Assembly (NCBI RefSeq): GCF_003725735.1
Contig: NZ_RJTM01000093.1
Location: 1 to 64,000 of the forward strand
Reading direction: 5' to 3'
Source of the DNA: Sinomicrobium pectinilyticum
Lineage (GTDB): Bacteria > Bacteroidota > Bacteroidia > Flavobacteriales > Flavobacteriaceae
Length of the DNA stretch: 64,000 nucleotides
Position numbers and translations under genes: made by a program. Below, piece after piece: positions 53,073 through 64,000 of the stretch; within the stretch, counting starts at the first letter, position 1; the number at the start of each line of letters is the position of its first letter. The notes under the pieces were generated by a model. That model worked only from the letters and a program-made list of their open reading frames with translations, had not been told where the DNA came from and made no database searches.

Positions 53073-54014
53073 TCAGGTGCTGGTCAGTTCTTGTTTGACT
53101 TTCCGGAATTCCCGTATGATATCCTCTACTATTTCCGATACCGATTTTATATCATGGATCAGTCCTGATACCTGCCCTATTTCCAGTTCTCCTTCGTCCA
53201 GGTCCCCTTCAAACATTCCTTTTTTGGCGCGGCCCCTGCCTAAAAGTCCTTTCAGTTCCTCCACAGAAGGGGATCTGCTGTAGAGCTCCTGCACATCCGT
53301 ATAAAACTTGTTTTTCAGCAATCTTACCGGGGCGAGTTCTTTCAGGGTGAGGTGGGTATCACCTTCCCGGGCTTCCACTACCTTCTGCTTGAAATTCGCA
53401 TGGGAAGAAGCCTCTTCACTGGCAACAAAACGGCTGCCAATCTGTACACCATCTGCCCCCAGCACCATGGCGGCCAGCATTCCTCTTCCGGTGGCAATAC
53501 CACCGGCTGCTATAAGCGGAACGGAGATCTTTTCCCGGACCATAGGAATAAGCGTAAAAGTGGTGCTTTCTTCCCTGCCATTATGCCCTCCGGCCTCAAA
53601 ACCTTCGGCAACCACGGCGTCTACTCCCGCCTCCTGTGCCTTCAGGGCAAATTTTACACTACTCACTACATGGACAACAGTGATCCCGTGATTTTTTAAA
53701 AACGGGGTCCAGGTTTTGGGATTTCCTGCAGAAGTAAATACGATCTTCACCCCTTCTTCCACTATAATATCCATAATCTTTTCGATATCCGGATACAACA
53801 TAGGTACATTGACACCGAAAGGATTATCAGTGGCCTTCTTACATTTTCTGATGTGCTCCCGTAATACTTCGGGGTACATAGATCCGGCTCCGAGAAGGCC
53901 CAGGATACCGGCATTACTGGATGCAGAAGCCAGTCTCCATCCACTGGCCCACACCATCCCGGCCTGTATGACAGGGTATTTTATATTGAACAGTTGCGTA
54001 ATCCTGTTTTCCAT
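53073..54014 (-). CDS. Nitronate monooxygenase family flavoprotein
   Basis: An FMN-binding TIM-barrel protein of 313 residues of the nitronate monooxygenase (2-nitropropane dioxygenase) family. NIKYPVIQAGMVWASG is the N-terminal signature, AEGFEAGGHNGREE carries the catalytic histidine region, and LIAAGGIATGRG and LGADGVQIGSRF bind the FMN phosphate. Oxidation of alkyl nitronates is the family reaction, but enoyl-ACP reductase FabK is a close relative and cannot be ruled out. Monocistronic. Confidence 0.85.
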   Translation of the reverse strand: MENRITQLFNIKYPVIQAGMVWASGWRLASASSNAGILGLLGAGSMYPEVLREHIRKCKKATDNPFGVNVPMLYPDIEKIMDIIVEEGVKIVFTSAGNPKTWTPFLKNHGITVVHVVSSVKFALKAQEAGVDAVVAEGFEAGGHNGREESTTFTLIPMVREKISVPLIAAGGIATGRGMLAAMVLGADGVQIGSRFVASEEASSHANFKQKVVEAREGDTHLTLKELAPVRLLKNKFYTDVQELYSRSPSVEELKGLLGRGRAKKGMFEGDLDEGELEIGQVSGLIHDIKSVSEIVEDIIREFRKVKQELTST

Positions 54015-54082
54015 ATATACGAAAAGCTAATGCATTATAAGACCGGTAGCGGCACGGGACAGTAAACCACCGTATTTTTAAA

Positions 54083-55270
54083 TTATGATATAACGCCGGA
54101 ACCTACGAGTTCGTCATTGATGTACCACGCGACGAACTGGCCTTCCGTAATGGCACTCTGCGGGGTTTCGAAATCTACATACAATCCGCCGTCTACCCGG
54201 TAAAGGGTCGCTTCCTGAAGGGGTTGCCTGTAACGTATCCTTGCCTTCACCTTCATGCTTCCGTCCAATGGCAGTGCAAGATCTTCGCGGACCCAGTGTG
54301 CTTCATCATTCGTAACAAAAAGTGTCCTGCGGAAAAGCCCGGGGTGATCTTTACCCTGTCCGGTATATATGATATTTTCCTCCACATCGGTATCAATAAC
54401 AAACAAAGGCTCTGCGGTTCCCCCCACATTAAGTCCTTTCCGCTGTCCTTTGGTAAAATAATGTGCCCCCTGGTGTTTCCCCACAACTTTACCGTCCGTT
54501 TTTTCATAACGGACCTTACGGGCGTGGTAAGCCAGCTCCTCTTCTTTATTTTCAAAGTGCCGTACTTCTTTTTTATAACTCTCACTGGAAGCAGGTACTT
54601 CTACGATGACCCCGTCTTTGGGCTTTAATTTTTGCTGTAAAAATTCGGGCAGGCGGACCTTTCCCACAAAACAGAGGCCCTGCGAGTCCTTTTTCCCGGC
54701 AGTGACCAGCTCTTCCCTTGCCGCTATCTCACGGACTTCCGGTTTGGTAAGTTCTCCGATAGGGAACAATATCCTGGAAAGCTGGTCCTGGGAAAGCTGG
54801 CAGAGAAAATAAGACTGGTCTTTGTTACTGTCTTTTCCGGCCAGTAAACGGTATGTTTCCTTTTCTTCACGGGCTATCACATCTTTACGGCAATAATGTC
54901 CCGTAGCAACATAATCCGCCCCGAGACCGAGAGCGATCTTCAGAAATACATCAAACTTTATTTCACGGTTACACAGTACATCCGGGTTGGGCGTACGTCC
55001 TCTTTCATACTCCCCGAACATGTAATCGACAATACGTTCTTTGTATTCGGCACTAAGGTCTACGGTCTGAAAGGGTATGCCCAGTTTCTCCGCCACCATC
55101 ATGGCATCATTACTGTCTTCCACCCATTCGCATTCCCTGGAAATGGTCACGGAATCATCGTGCCAGTTCTTCATGAAAAGGCCTATTACCTCATATCCCT
55201 GTTCTTTAAGCAGGTATGCGGCCACGCTGGAATCTACTCCCCCGGATAGGCCTACGACTACTCGTTTCAT
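54083..55270 (-). CDS. mnmA: tRNA-specific 2-thiouridylase MnmA
   Basis: Adds sulfur to C2 of uridine 34 in glutamate, lysine and glutamine tRNAs. The 395-residue protein has the PP-loop [15 protein letters not shown], the catalytic cysteines C100 ([12 protein letters not shown]) and C200 ([10 protein letters not shown]), and TGHYCRKD. The length is slightly above that of the E. coli enzyme owing to an insertion around residues 225-245. It is in the same direction as yidC and pyrG but separated from yidC by a terminator. Confidence 0.96.
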   Translation of the reverse strand: MKRVVVGLSGGVDSSVAAYLLKEQGYEVIGLFMKNWHDDSVTISRECEWVEDSNDAMMVAEKLGIPFQTVDLSAEYKERIVDYMFGEYERGRTPNPDVLCNREIKFDVFLKIALGLGADYVATGHYCRKDVIAREEKETYRLLAGKDSNKDQSYFLCQLSQDQLSRILFPIGELTKPEVREIAAREELVTAGKKDSQGLCFVGKVRLPEFLQQKLKPKDGVIVEVPASSESYKKEVRHFENKEEELAYHARKVRYEKTDGKVVGKHQGAHYFTKGQRKGLNVGGTAEPLFVIDTDVEENIIYTGQGKDHPGLFRRTLFVTNDEAHWVREDLALPLDGSMKVKARIRYRQPLQEATLYRVDGGLYVDFETPQSAITEGQFVAWYINDELVGSGVIS

Positions 55271-55334
55271 CTGTCTTTACTCCTTTCTCTCTTGGCAGAG
55301 CATTTATTTTACCCTGCAAAATTACAAAAAACAA

Positions 55335-55360
55335 AGAGACGCAGTTGATGCTGCGCCTCT
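55335..55360 (-). terminator. Intrinsic terminator after yidC
   Basis: AGAGACGCAG (55335-55344) pairs with CTGCGCCTCT (55351-55360) with one G-U. On the minus strand it is followed by TTGTTTTTTG. Confidence 0.75.
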
Positions 55361-55388
55361 CCGGTTAAAAATCAGGAATCTATTACTG

Positions 55389-57257
55389 TTATTTCCCTTT
55401 ACCTTTTTGCTGCGCCTGCGCTTCATCCATCATTTCCTGCATCTTACGCTGGAAACGGTTCATCTTTTTCGGCTTTTTCTTCTGCTCCTGTATTTTAGCG
55501 TGAATCTTCTGCTCATCTATAATAAAGTGCTTAATAGCCAGCATAATGAATATGGTGATGAGATTGGATACAAAATAATATAAACTCAATCCGCTCGCAT
55601 AGTTATTAAAGAAGATCAACATGAACAAAGGCGACAGGTACATAATAAATTTCATGTTGGGCATGCCCGGCTGCTGTTGCATCTGCATGCTCTGCCCTGT
55701 GGTCATCATCATATAGATAAGTATGGCTATGGATGCCAGTATAGGGAACAAACTTACGTGATCTCCGTAAAAAGGGATCTTGAAAGGAAGTTCCGCTATG
55801 GTGTCGTATGACGAAAGGTCGTCCGCCCAGAGGAAACTTTTCTGCCGCAGTGCAAAAGCCGTGGGGAAGAACATAAACAATGCGTAAAAAATAGGTAACT
55901 GCAACAATGCCGGTATACATCCGCTAAGCGGACTCACGCCGGCCTTGTTGTATATCTTCATCGTCTCCTGTTGTTTTTTCATGGCATCGTCCTTGTACTT
56001 CTCGTTCACTTCGCTGATTTCCGGACGAAGCACCTTCATTTTGGCCTGAGATAAATAGGATTTATAGGTTACCGGCGAGAGCAACAGCCTTACCAAGATA
56101 GTCATTACAATAATAGCCACTCCATAAGGCAGGAAAGAACTCAGGAAAGTATACAGCGGCGTAAAAACATATTTGTTTATCCATCCGAATATCCCCCACC
56201 CGAAAGGAATGGAGTCGTCCAGGTTCAGCCCTTCATATTGGCTCAGTATCTTAACATCGGTCGGCCCGAAATACCACGACATGTTCCGGTTGATCTCCCC
56301 CCCGGCCAGTTGCAGATCGGCAGTCATTTCATATGCTTTTGTCCATCTGGCTTCCTTACTTTCCTCTTCTACAAGATCTTTGGAAGAAAGGTCTGCTTTT
56401 TCAAAAGGTTTATCAGCAATGAGTATGGAACTGAAAAAATGTTGCCGGAAGGATACCCAGGTCACATTTTCCTCCACATCGCTATCATCGCTTCCCGGGC
56501 TCAGTTTGGAAATTTTATCCCCGTTATTGTACTGATAGGTAAGCCTGGTATACCTGTTTTCATAGGTAATACTTTTAGAATGACGTATCCCCTTGAGTTT
56601 CCAGTCCAGTTTTACAGGCTGCGTACCGTTGAGCACCCCGTTCAGTCCCTGCGAACGTATGGTGAAATCCACCATGTAATCTTCCGGTTTCAGTTCGTAT
56701 CGATATTCCAGGAACTGATTGGCCGAAGCCTTCAGTTTCATGGACAGGATCTTCCCGTCTGCAGAGAGGGAAGGTTCAAAATACATATCTTTTGTATTCA
56801 GTGTCCTGTTATCTGATGTACTCAACGCAAGGTTAAAGGCTGCATTACCATCCTTTACCAGATAGACCGGAACCGAATCGTAAGTGTGAAAATCTTTCAG
56901 TCTGGCCTCTACTATCTGTCCTCCTCTGTTACTGATCTCAAAGTAAGCCAGGTCATTTTCCAGTACCGTTACCCCGTCTTTTGCAGATGGCAGGGTAGCG
57001 GAATATCCGAAAGCACCAAGAGTTTTGGTATAATTGGCCAGTGCCGTAGAGTCCGTAAGTTTTTGTGCTTCTGTTCCGTAGTCGGCAAGCGTATCTTCCT
57101 GTTCTTTCTGTTTCGCCTTTTGGACCTGTTCCTTCCGGGCTTTCTGGGCTTCTATCTCTTCTTCCGAAGGACGGTTGTTATACATTACCCAGATTAAAAT
57201 AGCTCCTATCAGAACAAAACCGATAATGGAACTGGTATCCAATTTCTTCTCTTCCAT
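55389..57257 (-). CDS. yidC: Membrane protein insertase YidC
   Basis: Inserts and folds inner-membrane proteins, with or without SecYEG. The 622-residue chain has a first transmembrane segment at about 11-27 (IIGFVLIGAILIWVMYN), a coiled charged stretch, a large periplasmic domain to about 355, then the conserved five-helix core (FLPYGVAIIVMTILVRLLL, LSGCIPALLQLPIFYALFM) and a basic lysine-rich tail that can contact ribosomes. It follows pyrG by 110 bases, a common order in Flavobacteriia. Confidence 0.95.
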   Translation of the reverse strand: MEEKKLDTSSIIGFVLIGAILIWVMYNNRPSEEEIEAQKARKEQVQKAKQKEQEDTLADYGTEAQKLTDSTALANYTKTLGAFGYSATLPSAKDGVTVLENDLAYFEISNRGGQIVEARLKDFHTYDSVPVYLVKDGNAAFNLALSTSDNRTLNTKDMYFEPSLSADGKILSMKLKASANQFLEYRYELKPEDYMVDFTIRSQGLNGVLNGTQPVKLDWKLKGIRHSKSITYENRYTRLTYQYNNGDKISKLSPGSDDSDVEENVTWVSFRQHFFSSILIADKPFEKADLSSKDLVEEESKEARWTKAYEMTADLQLAGGEINRNMSWYFGPTDVKILSQYEGLNLDDSIPFGWGIFGWINKYVFTPLYTFLSSFLPYGVAIIVMTILVRLLLSPVTYKSYLSQAKMKVLRPEISEVNEKYKDDAMKKQQETMKIYNKAGVSPLSGCIPALLQLPIFYALFMFFPTAFALRQKSFLWADDLSSYDTIAELPFKIPFYGDHVSLFPILASIAILIYMMMTTGQSMQMQQQPGMPNMKFIMYLSPLFMLIFFNNYASGLSLYYFVSNLITIFIMLAIKHFIIDEQKIHAKIQEQKKKPKKMNRFQRKMQEMMDEAQAQQKGKGK

Positions 57258-57367
57258 TTACTCTTTTATAAATTAATATTACACAGCAGCCCTCATAAAA
57301 CAATGCCTTTCAACAGGTTCGGGCCGGCTTCCCGGTACGGATGCAAAAATACCCCCAAATAGCATTG

Positions 57368-59485
<2,118 letters not shown>

Positions 59486-60808
59486 ATGAAAAAAACTCCT
59501 ATTGACAAGATACTAATTGACCCCATGAGCAGGTTTATTAACAAATCCACTACCGGAGGTGTGGTTTTGTTTTTATCTGCAGTTGTTGCATTGATACTTG
59601 CCAACTCTCCTTTAAAAGAAGCTTACCATCATTTCTGGGAACATGAATTTGCTATCAAATTTGACGCCTTTGAAGTCAGCAATAACCTTCACCACTGGGT
59701 AAATGACGGCCTTATGGCCATTTTCTTTTTTGTAGTAGGACTGGAGTTAAAGCGTGAAATGATAGCCGGGGAACTATCCAGGCCCAAAAAAGCCATCCTG
59801 CCTTTAATGGCTGCCCTCGGGGGAATGGTTTTTCCCGCGGCCATATATCTTATATTCAATCACGATTCGAACGCTGTTGGCGGATGGGGAATTCCCATGG
59901 CCACAGATATCGCCTTTGCCCTGGGTATTCTGTACCTGTTGGGGGACCGGGTCCCGGTATCTTTAAAGGTATTCCTAACGGCGCTTGCCATAGCCGATGA
60001 CCTCGGGGCAGTACTGGTTATTGCCTTATTCTATACTTCTAACATCGACACCAACAGCCTGATTGTAGGTGGTGTGTTTTTACTGGTTCTCCTGGCAGCT
60101 AACCGCCTGGGGGTAAGGGCTCCGGTATTCTATGGCATCATAGGTATAGGCGGGTTGTGGATGGCCTTCCTGTTTTCCGGGGTGCATGCCACCATTGCCG
60201 GGGTATTGGCGGCATTTACCATTCCTGCGAGTTCTAAGGTAAAAGATAAAAAATATGTGGAAAAACTGAGAAACCTTATCGATGAGTACGACAACCTGGA
60301 AGGACGCACCAAAAGACTAAAAACGCCTCAACAGCAGCATGTACTGGAACAGGTAAGGATTTACTCCAAAGCTGCCCTTACTCCTTTACAGCGCCTGGAA
60401 CACTCCATGCATTCGCTGGTGAGTTTTGTAGTAATGCCGGTATTTGCCCTCGCCAATGCAGGAGTTACTTTCTCAGGAGATTTCTGGCATAATATTACCA
60501 GCAATGTAAGTATAGGTATCATTCTCGGGTTGGTCGTAGGTAAGTTCATAGGAGTGGTCGGCTTTACGAAACTCATGACCTGGCTCAAGATCGCAGCACT
60601 TCCTTCCGATCTTACCTGGAAACATATCTATGGTGTGGCGTTACTGGCCAGTATCGGTTTCACCATGTCATTATTCATAACGGAACTGGCTTTTAAAACA
60701 AATGCGGAGGAATATATCCTCGAAGCTAAGATGGGGATTTTTGCCGCATCGATGATAGGGGGCACCATCGGTTATTTCCTGTTGAAAAGTATCAAACAGC
60801 CCGCATAA
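59486..60808 (+). CDS. nhaA: Na+/H+ antiporter NhaA
   Basis: An inner-membrane antiporter of 440 residues that exports sodium in exchange for protons. The sequence WGIPMATDIAFALGILYLLG and ALAIADDLGAVLVIALF carries the paired aspartates of the transport site, and VGLELKREMIAGEL is the early cytoplasmic signature. A 40-residue charged loop (about 250-295) is longer than in E. coli. It fits a saline habitat and a sodium-driven sugar symporter in the same window. Confidence 0.95.
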   Translation: MKKTPIDKILIDPMSRFINKSTTGGVVLFLSAVVALILANSPLKEAYHHFWEHEFAIKFDAFEVSNNLHHWVNDGLMAIFFFVVGLELKREMIAGELSRPKKAILPLMAALGGMVFPAAIYLIFNHDSNAVGGWGIPMATDIAFALGILYLLGDRVPVSLKVFLTALAIADDLGAVLVIALFYTSNIDTNSLIVGGVFLLVLLAANRLGVRAPVFYGIIGIGGLWMAFLFSGVHATIAGVLAAFTIPASSKVKDKKYVEKLRNLIDEYDNLEGRTKRLKTPQQQHVLEQVRIYSKAALTPLQRLEHSMHSLVSFVVMPVFALANAGVTFSGDFWHNITSNVSIGIILGLVVGKFIGVVGFTKLMTWLKIAALPSDLTWKHIYGVALLASIGFTMSLFITELAFKTNAEEYILEAKMGIFAASMIGGTIGYFLLKSIKQPA

Positions 60809-60834
60809 ACCAGTTCCGGAAAACCATTAGAAAC

Positions 60835-60870
60835 AAAAAAAGCGGGAGATTATATTCCCCCGCTTTTTTA
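60835..60870. terminator. Bidirectional terminator between nhaA and rocD
   Basis: AAAAAAGCGGG (60835-60845) pairs with CCCGCTTTTTT (60859-60869) with a 13-base loop, with A and T runs on both sides, between converging genes. Confidence 0.85.
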
Positions 60871-60891
60871 TTTCCTATCCCCTGGTCGCTG

Positions 60892-62133
60892 TTACTCGAA
60901 TTCCTTCAGGGTTTCCGTAATAATACGTATACAGTCCTTCAATTGTTCCTTATTCATTACCAGAGGAGGTGCAAAACGAATAATATTACCGTGCGTAGGT
61001 TTTGCAAGGAGCCCGTTTTCTTTCAGGGCCACACATATATTCCAGGCTGTATCCCCGTCTTCGGCATCGTTAATGACAATGGCATTCAGCAATCCTTTTC
61101 CCCTTACCAGCTTAACTATACCCGAACCGGCGATATATTTGTTGAGTTCTTCCCGGAAGAAGCTTCCTAATTCCGCCGCGTTATCGGCGAGTCTCTCATC
61201 TTTCACCACCTCAAGACTAGCTATGGCAACAGCGGCAGCTACCGGGTTTCCTCCGAAAGTAGATCCGTGCTGGCCGGGCTTTATCACATCCATAACCGCA
61301 TCATCGGCCAGAACTGCCGACACAGGATAAGTGCCCCCGGAAAGGGCTTTTCCCAAAATAAGGACATCGGGCCTTACTTCCTCGTAATGCACAGCAAGTA
61401 ATTTCCCCGTCCTGGCTATCCCGGTCTGGATCTCATCGGCAATAAAAAGTACATTATGCGCCTTGCAAAGCTCTGCAGCTTTTTTAAGGTACCCTTCAGA
61501 CGGCACATAGACCCCGGCCTCTCCCTGGATCGGCTCTACAAGGAATCCCGCTATATTCTTTTCCGTCCTGAGCACCTTTTCCAAAGCATCCGTATCATCG
61601 TAAGGGATTTTCAGAAAACCCGGTGTATACGGGCCGAAATTTTTACGTGCGGCCTCATCATTCGAAAAAGATATGATGGTTGTGGTCCTCCCGTGAAAAT
61701 TGTTTTCACATACGATTATCCTGGCTTCCTCTTCAGCTACTCCTTTTCTTTCATAAGCCCATTTCCTGCAAATTTTTATAGCGGTCTCCACAGCTTCGGC
61801 ACCGGTGTTCATAGGCAGTACTTTGTCGTAACCAAAATACGCTGTGATGTATTTTTCAAATCTCCCGAGCATATCGTTATAGAACGCCCTCGATGTCAGC
61901 GCTATCCTCTGTGCCTGCTCTGCCAGGGCGTTTACGATCCTGGGATGGCAGTGCCCCTGATTTACCGCCGAATAGGCCGATAAAAAGTCGTAATACCTCT
62001 TGCCTTCCACATCCCAGACATATACTCCTTCTCCTTTACTTAGAACAACCGGTAAAGGGTGATAATTATGTGCTCCGTGATCATTCTCCAGTTTAATAGC
62101 ATCCTGTGAGCTGAGTTGTTCTGCAATATTCAT
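60892..62133 (-). CDS. rocD: Ornithine--oxo-acid transaminase
   Basis: A class III PLP aminotransferase of 413 residues converting ornithine and 2-oxoglutarate to glutamate semialdehyde and glutamate. K262 in [13 protein letters not shown] binds [21 protein letters not shown] and [14 protein letters not shown] are typical, and [19 protein letters not shown] matches RocD more than acetylornithine transaminase. It converges on nhaA and is apparently monocistronic. Confidence 0.92.
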   Translation of the reverse strand: MNIAEQLSSQDAIKLENDHGAHNYHPLPVVLSKGEGVYVWDVEGKRYYDFLSAYSAVNQGHCHPRIVNALAEQAQRIALTSRAFYNDMLGRFEKYITAYFGYDKVLPMNTGAEAVETAIKICRKWAYERKGVAEEEARIIVCENNFHGRTTTIISFSNDEAARKNFGPYTPGFLKIPYDDTDALEKVLRTEKNIAGFLVEPIQGEAGVYVPSEGYLKKAAELCKAHNVLFIADEIQTGIARTGKLLAVHYEEVRPDVLILGKALSGGTYPVSAVLADDAVMDVIKPGQHGSTFGGNPVAAAVAIASLEVVKDERLADNAAELGSFFREELNKYIAGSGIVKLVRGKGLLNAIVINDAEDGDTAWNICVALKENGLLAKPTHGNIIRFAPPLVMNKEQLKDCIRIITETLKEFE

Positions 62134-62294
62134 TCTTAACTGATTTAATTAAAGTAAAACTTTGCCATTCCTTCTTTAAAGGAGAGAAATCATCCAATTA
62201 TGATGCAAATTAGGAAAAGTTAAACGATTTCACCAATATATGTTCTTTAAAATACAGGGAACAGTACGGCCTTTATTACGCTCCCGGCCAGGGT

Positions 62295-62444
62295 TCAGCC
62301 CCATAACAGGCTGAACACGGACAGTTCTGAAATCCGGGAAGCCAGGTAATGGGAGGTTTCGGGCTTTTCATTAGAGGTGTTCGCTGTTGAACTACCGGCT
62401 AAAGCTTTCTTTTCGTGTTGGGGAATACGGACTGACGCTTTCAT
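62295..62444 (-). CDS. Possible 49-residue small protein
   Basis: ATG at 62444 opens a frame of 49 codons, MKASVRIPQHEKKALAG to LASRISELSVFSLLWG, ending TGA at 62295-62297. TACCTTTG, an exact -7 promoter box, lies 27 bases upstream. The product is hydrophilic, rich in S, T and K in the middle and hydrophobic at the end. No family is recognised and no modifying enzymes are nearby. It could be a real small protein or the end of a small RNA. Confidence 0.35.
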   Translation of the reverse strand: MKASVRIPQHEKKALAGSSTANTSNEKPETSHYLASRISELSVFSLLWG

Positions 62445-62470
62445 TTTTTTATCGGTTTACAAATACAGTT

Positions 62471-62478
62471 CAAAGGTA
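62471..62478 (-). promoter_or_regulatory. Promoter -7 box before the small frame
   Basis: On the minus strand the bases read TACCTTTG, an exact TAnnTTTG match. A TTG occurs only 14 bases upstream, shorter than the usual spacing. Confidence 0.35.
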
Positions 62479-62641
62479 GGACCGCATTATGACAACCCTT
62501 TGTCAGCAGTATTTCCGCAAATGAAAAATTTATCCTGAACTTTGACAGGATTTAACCGCTACAGGTGAAAAATCCGGGATTTGCGGCAGGTTGGAAGTCT
62601 ATATGATATGTCCCAAAAGACAGTAATCAGGATGTATTACC

Positions 62642-63595
62642 CTATAATTTTTTGGAAATATCGTTCAGTATCTCCCGGACCCTTTCTTTCAGAAGGACGG
62701 GCTCTACGATCTCGGCATAATCAGCGAACATCAGGAACCACCGGGCAAAACCATCCAGGAGATGCGAAGTAAGAAAGGTCATTTCTATCTTCCCGTCCTT
62801 TTCCGTTTCGGACACAAACCCCAGGTAACTTTTCCGTTCCTGCATATACATCGCCACTTTTCTTTCCACGCGGATCACTACCTTCTGAGGGGTGGCGGAC
62901 TCTCTGCTCTTTTCCCACTGTTCCTGATATTCCTGTAGTGTAGCTCTCTCGGAAAGCCTGTCCTTATCCGTCAGTTCTATACTGTAAATACGATCGGCCC
63001 TGAAGTGCCTGTAATCTCCCCGCAAATGACAATATCCGATGGTATACCAATGATTATGCTCGTGGTATACTCCTATGGGTTCAATAAACCGCTCGGTCTT
63101 TTCCTCACGCCCAAGGGCCCTGTATATGATTTTCACTACTTTTTTATCGGATATGGCACGGAAAAGAACATCCAGAATGTTATCGGGAATCGATTTTGAA
63201 GGTACTTGCCTGTCCCTTACGTGAATATGCGATGCGAGGTCCTCCACAAAATCTTTTTCGGCACCCCTCAGCACCGCTTTGATCTTGAACATGGCCGATT
63301 CGAAATGCTTGCGGATAACGGTGTCCGTCAATCTTTCCATCAATTTTTCGGCGGTCACAAACGCCATAGCTTCTTCCTTGCTGAACATCACCGGAGGCAG
63401 GCGATACCCGTCCACAATAGAATACCCTACCCCCGCTTCACCATAAAGGGGCACCCCAGCTTCTTCGAGGGTGCGTATATCCCGGTAAATGGTCCGGAGG
63501 CTGACCTCAAAGCGGTCCGCAAGGTCCTGGGCTTTTACTACCCTTTTGGATTGCAATTGAATAAGTATAGCGGTTATACGGTCGAAACGGTTCAT
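62642..63595 (-). CDS. WYL-domain transcriptional regulator (YafY type)
   Basis: A 317-residue regulator. The N-terminal winged helix-turn-helix of the DeoR/HTH_11 type (MNRFDRITAILIQLQSKR, VSLRTIYRDIRTLEEAGVPL) is followed by a WYL domain at about 140-225 (KVVKIIYRALG, HNHWYTIGYCHLRGDYRHF) and a C-terminal WCX-like extension. WYL domains bind small ligands or nucleic acid. The target is unknown, and it has no obvious operon partner. Confidence 0.87.
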   Translation of the reverse strand: MNRFDRITAILIQLQSKRVVKAQDLADRFEVSLRTIYRDIRTLEEAGVPLYGEAGVGYSIVDGYRLPPVMFSKEEAMAFVTAEKLMERLTDTVIRKHFESAMFKIKAVLRGAEKDFVEDLASHIHVRDRQVPSKSIPDNILDVLFRAISDKKVVKIIYRALGREEKTERFIEPIGVYHEHNHWYTIGYCHLRGDYRHFRADRIYSIELTDKDRLSERATLQEYQEQWEKSRESATPQKVVIRVERKVAMYMQERKSYLGFVSETEKDGKIEMTFLTSHLLDGFARWFLMFADYAEIVEPVLLKERVREILNDISKKL

Positions 63596-63763
63596 GGCAA
63601 TGGAAAGATAATTTTTCTCAAATGTAATTATTTATTCCCTTTTCTTCCCTGATATTTCCAAACTGCTTGCATTACCACATTACTTCAGCGGGAACACCCA
63701 GCCTTCTTTTTCACAGATTCAAACTTAATGTCCCGGAGATGAGTGGAAATCATCAATAAACCT

Positions 63764-63771
63764 TATTTTTG
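63764..63771 (+). promoter_or_regulatory. rlmD promoter -7 box
   Basis: TATTTTTG ends only 4 bases before the rlmD ATG. Transcription starting at the usual distance would begin at or just after the start codon, suggesting a leaderless message or a start slightly downstream. Confidence 0.45.
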
Positions 63772-63775
63772 CCCC

Positions 63776-64000
63776 ATGTCAAGAAAGAGCAGAAAACAGT
63801 TTTTTGAGCATGTAGAGGTAACGGATGCCGGCGCCAGGGGTAAAGGCATAGCGAAGGCTCCCGATGGCCGGGTTATTTTTCTTTCCAACGCCATCCCCGG
63901 AGATGTCATCGATGTTCAGACCACCAGGAAGAGAAAAGCATATTTTGAAGGGAAAGCTACAAAATTCCACAAATATTCCGAAAAAAGACAGGAACCGGAA
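63776..64000 (+). CDS. rlmD: 23S rRNA (uracil-5-)-methyltransferase RlmD, N-terminal part
   Basis: The first 75 codons of a gene running off the right edge. FEHVEVTDAGARGKGIAKAP and VIFLSNAIPGDVIDVQ form a TRAM RNA-binding domain at the start of RlmD/TrmA-type uracil methyltransferases, which methylate C5 of U1939 in 23S rRNA. The methyltransferase domain is outside the window, so RumB-like or other TRAM enzymes remain possible. Confidence 0.8.
   Translation, partial: MSRKSRKQFFEHVEVTDAGARGKGIAKAPDGRVIFLSNAIPGDVIDVQTTRKRKAYFEGKATKFHKYSEKRQEPE

Overview
The window is chromosomal DNA of a member of the Bacteroidota, most likely family Flavobacteriaceae. The evidence is the adjacent ubiE and porT genes (type IX secretion), a SusC/SusD pair, FecR/TonB transducer genes, a YidC with a very large periplasmic domain, few Shine-Dalgarno sites, and repeated matches to the Bacteroidetes promoter box TAnnTTTG. 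I cannot name the genus. There are about 44 intact protein genes, one gene cut by the right edge, and several relics. I see no rRNA, tRNA or CRISPR array.

Layout. (1) 1-15.4 kb, mostly housekeeping: a possible small RNA, oligopeptidase dcp, a secreted rhodanese, a UbiA-like membrane protein, gcvP, a KAS III/methyltransferase/glycosyltransferase trio, rsmG, a fatty acid desaturase, an aminotransferase, ubiE, porT and a 2'-5' RNA ligase-like gene. (2) 15.6-25.5 kb, an AT-rich island with different base use: AraC-type regulator, ECF sigma/FecR/TonB transducer/DUF4249 lipoprotein, PAP2 phosphatase, QorB-like reductase, and at least three relics (a carboxypeptidase-like fragment, a second PAP2 gene, an internally deleted IS3-type transposase), plus palindromic repeats. 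(3) 25.5-34.6 kb: xerD, an NDH-2-like dehydrogenase, a second ECF sigma factor with a membrane partner, an S9 peptidase, a PlsC-like acyltransferase, and a Nudix gene and lipoprotein PPIase whose start codons overlap head to head.

(4) 34.6-52.9 kb, a locus for glucuronoxylan-type hemicellulose. Outside or in the envelope: SusC/SusD import, a GH115 alpha-glucuronidase, a GH43 enzyme and the orphan C-terminal domain of a deleted GH35-like protein. Inside: a sodium/sugar symporter, XylA and XylB for xylose, and an SDR plus UxuA for the glucuronate branch. A LacI-family regulator sits in the middle. Sites resembling GCAAYCGRTTGC lie before xylB, before the SDR gene, before the glycosidase operon and, degenerate, before susC, with another degenerate site before lacI. 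I read this as one regulon and as the most interesting system in the window.

(5) 53-64 kb, housekeeping again: nitronate monooxygenase family, mnmA, yidC, pyrG, nhaA, rocD, a possible 49-residue small protein, a WYL-domain regulator and the start of rlmD.

Where the longest open frame begins at TTG and a good ATG lies just inside, I used the ATG (rsmG, ubiE, the RNA ligase, ndh, xylB, the island regulator, PAP2). The Nudix and pyrG frames were also shortened at the N-terminus to the family start.
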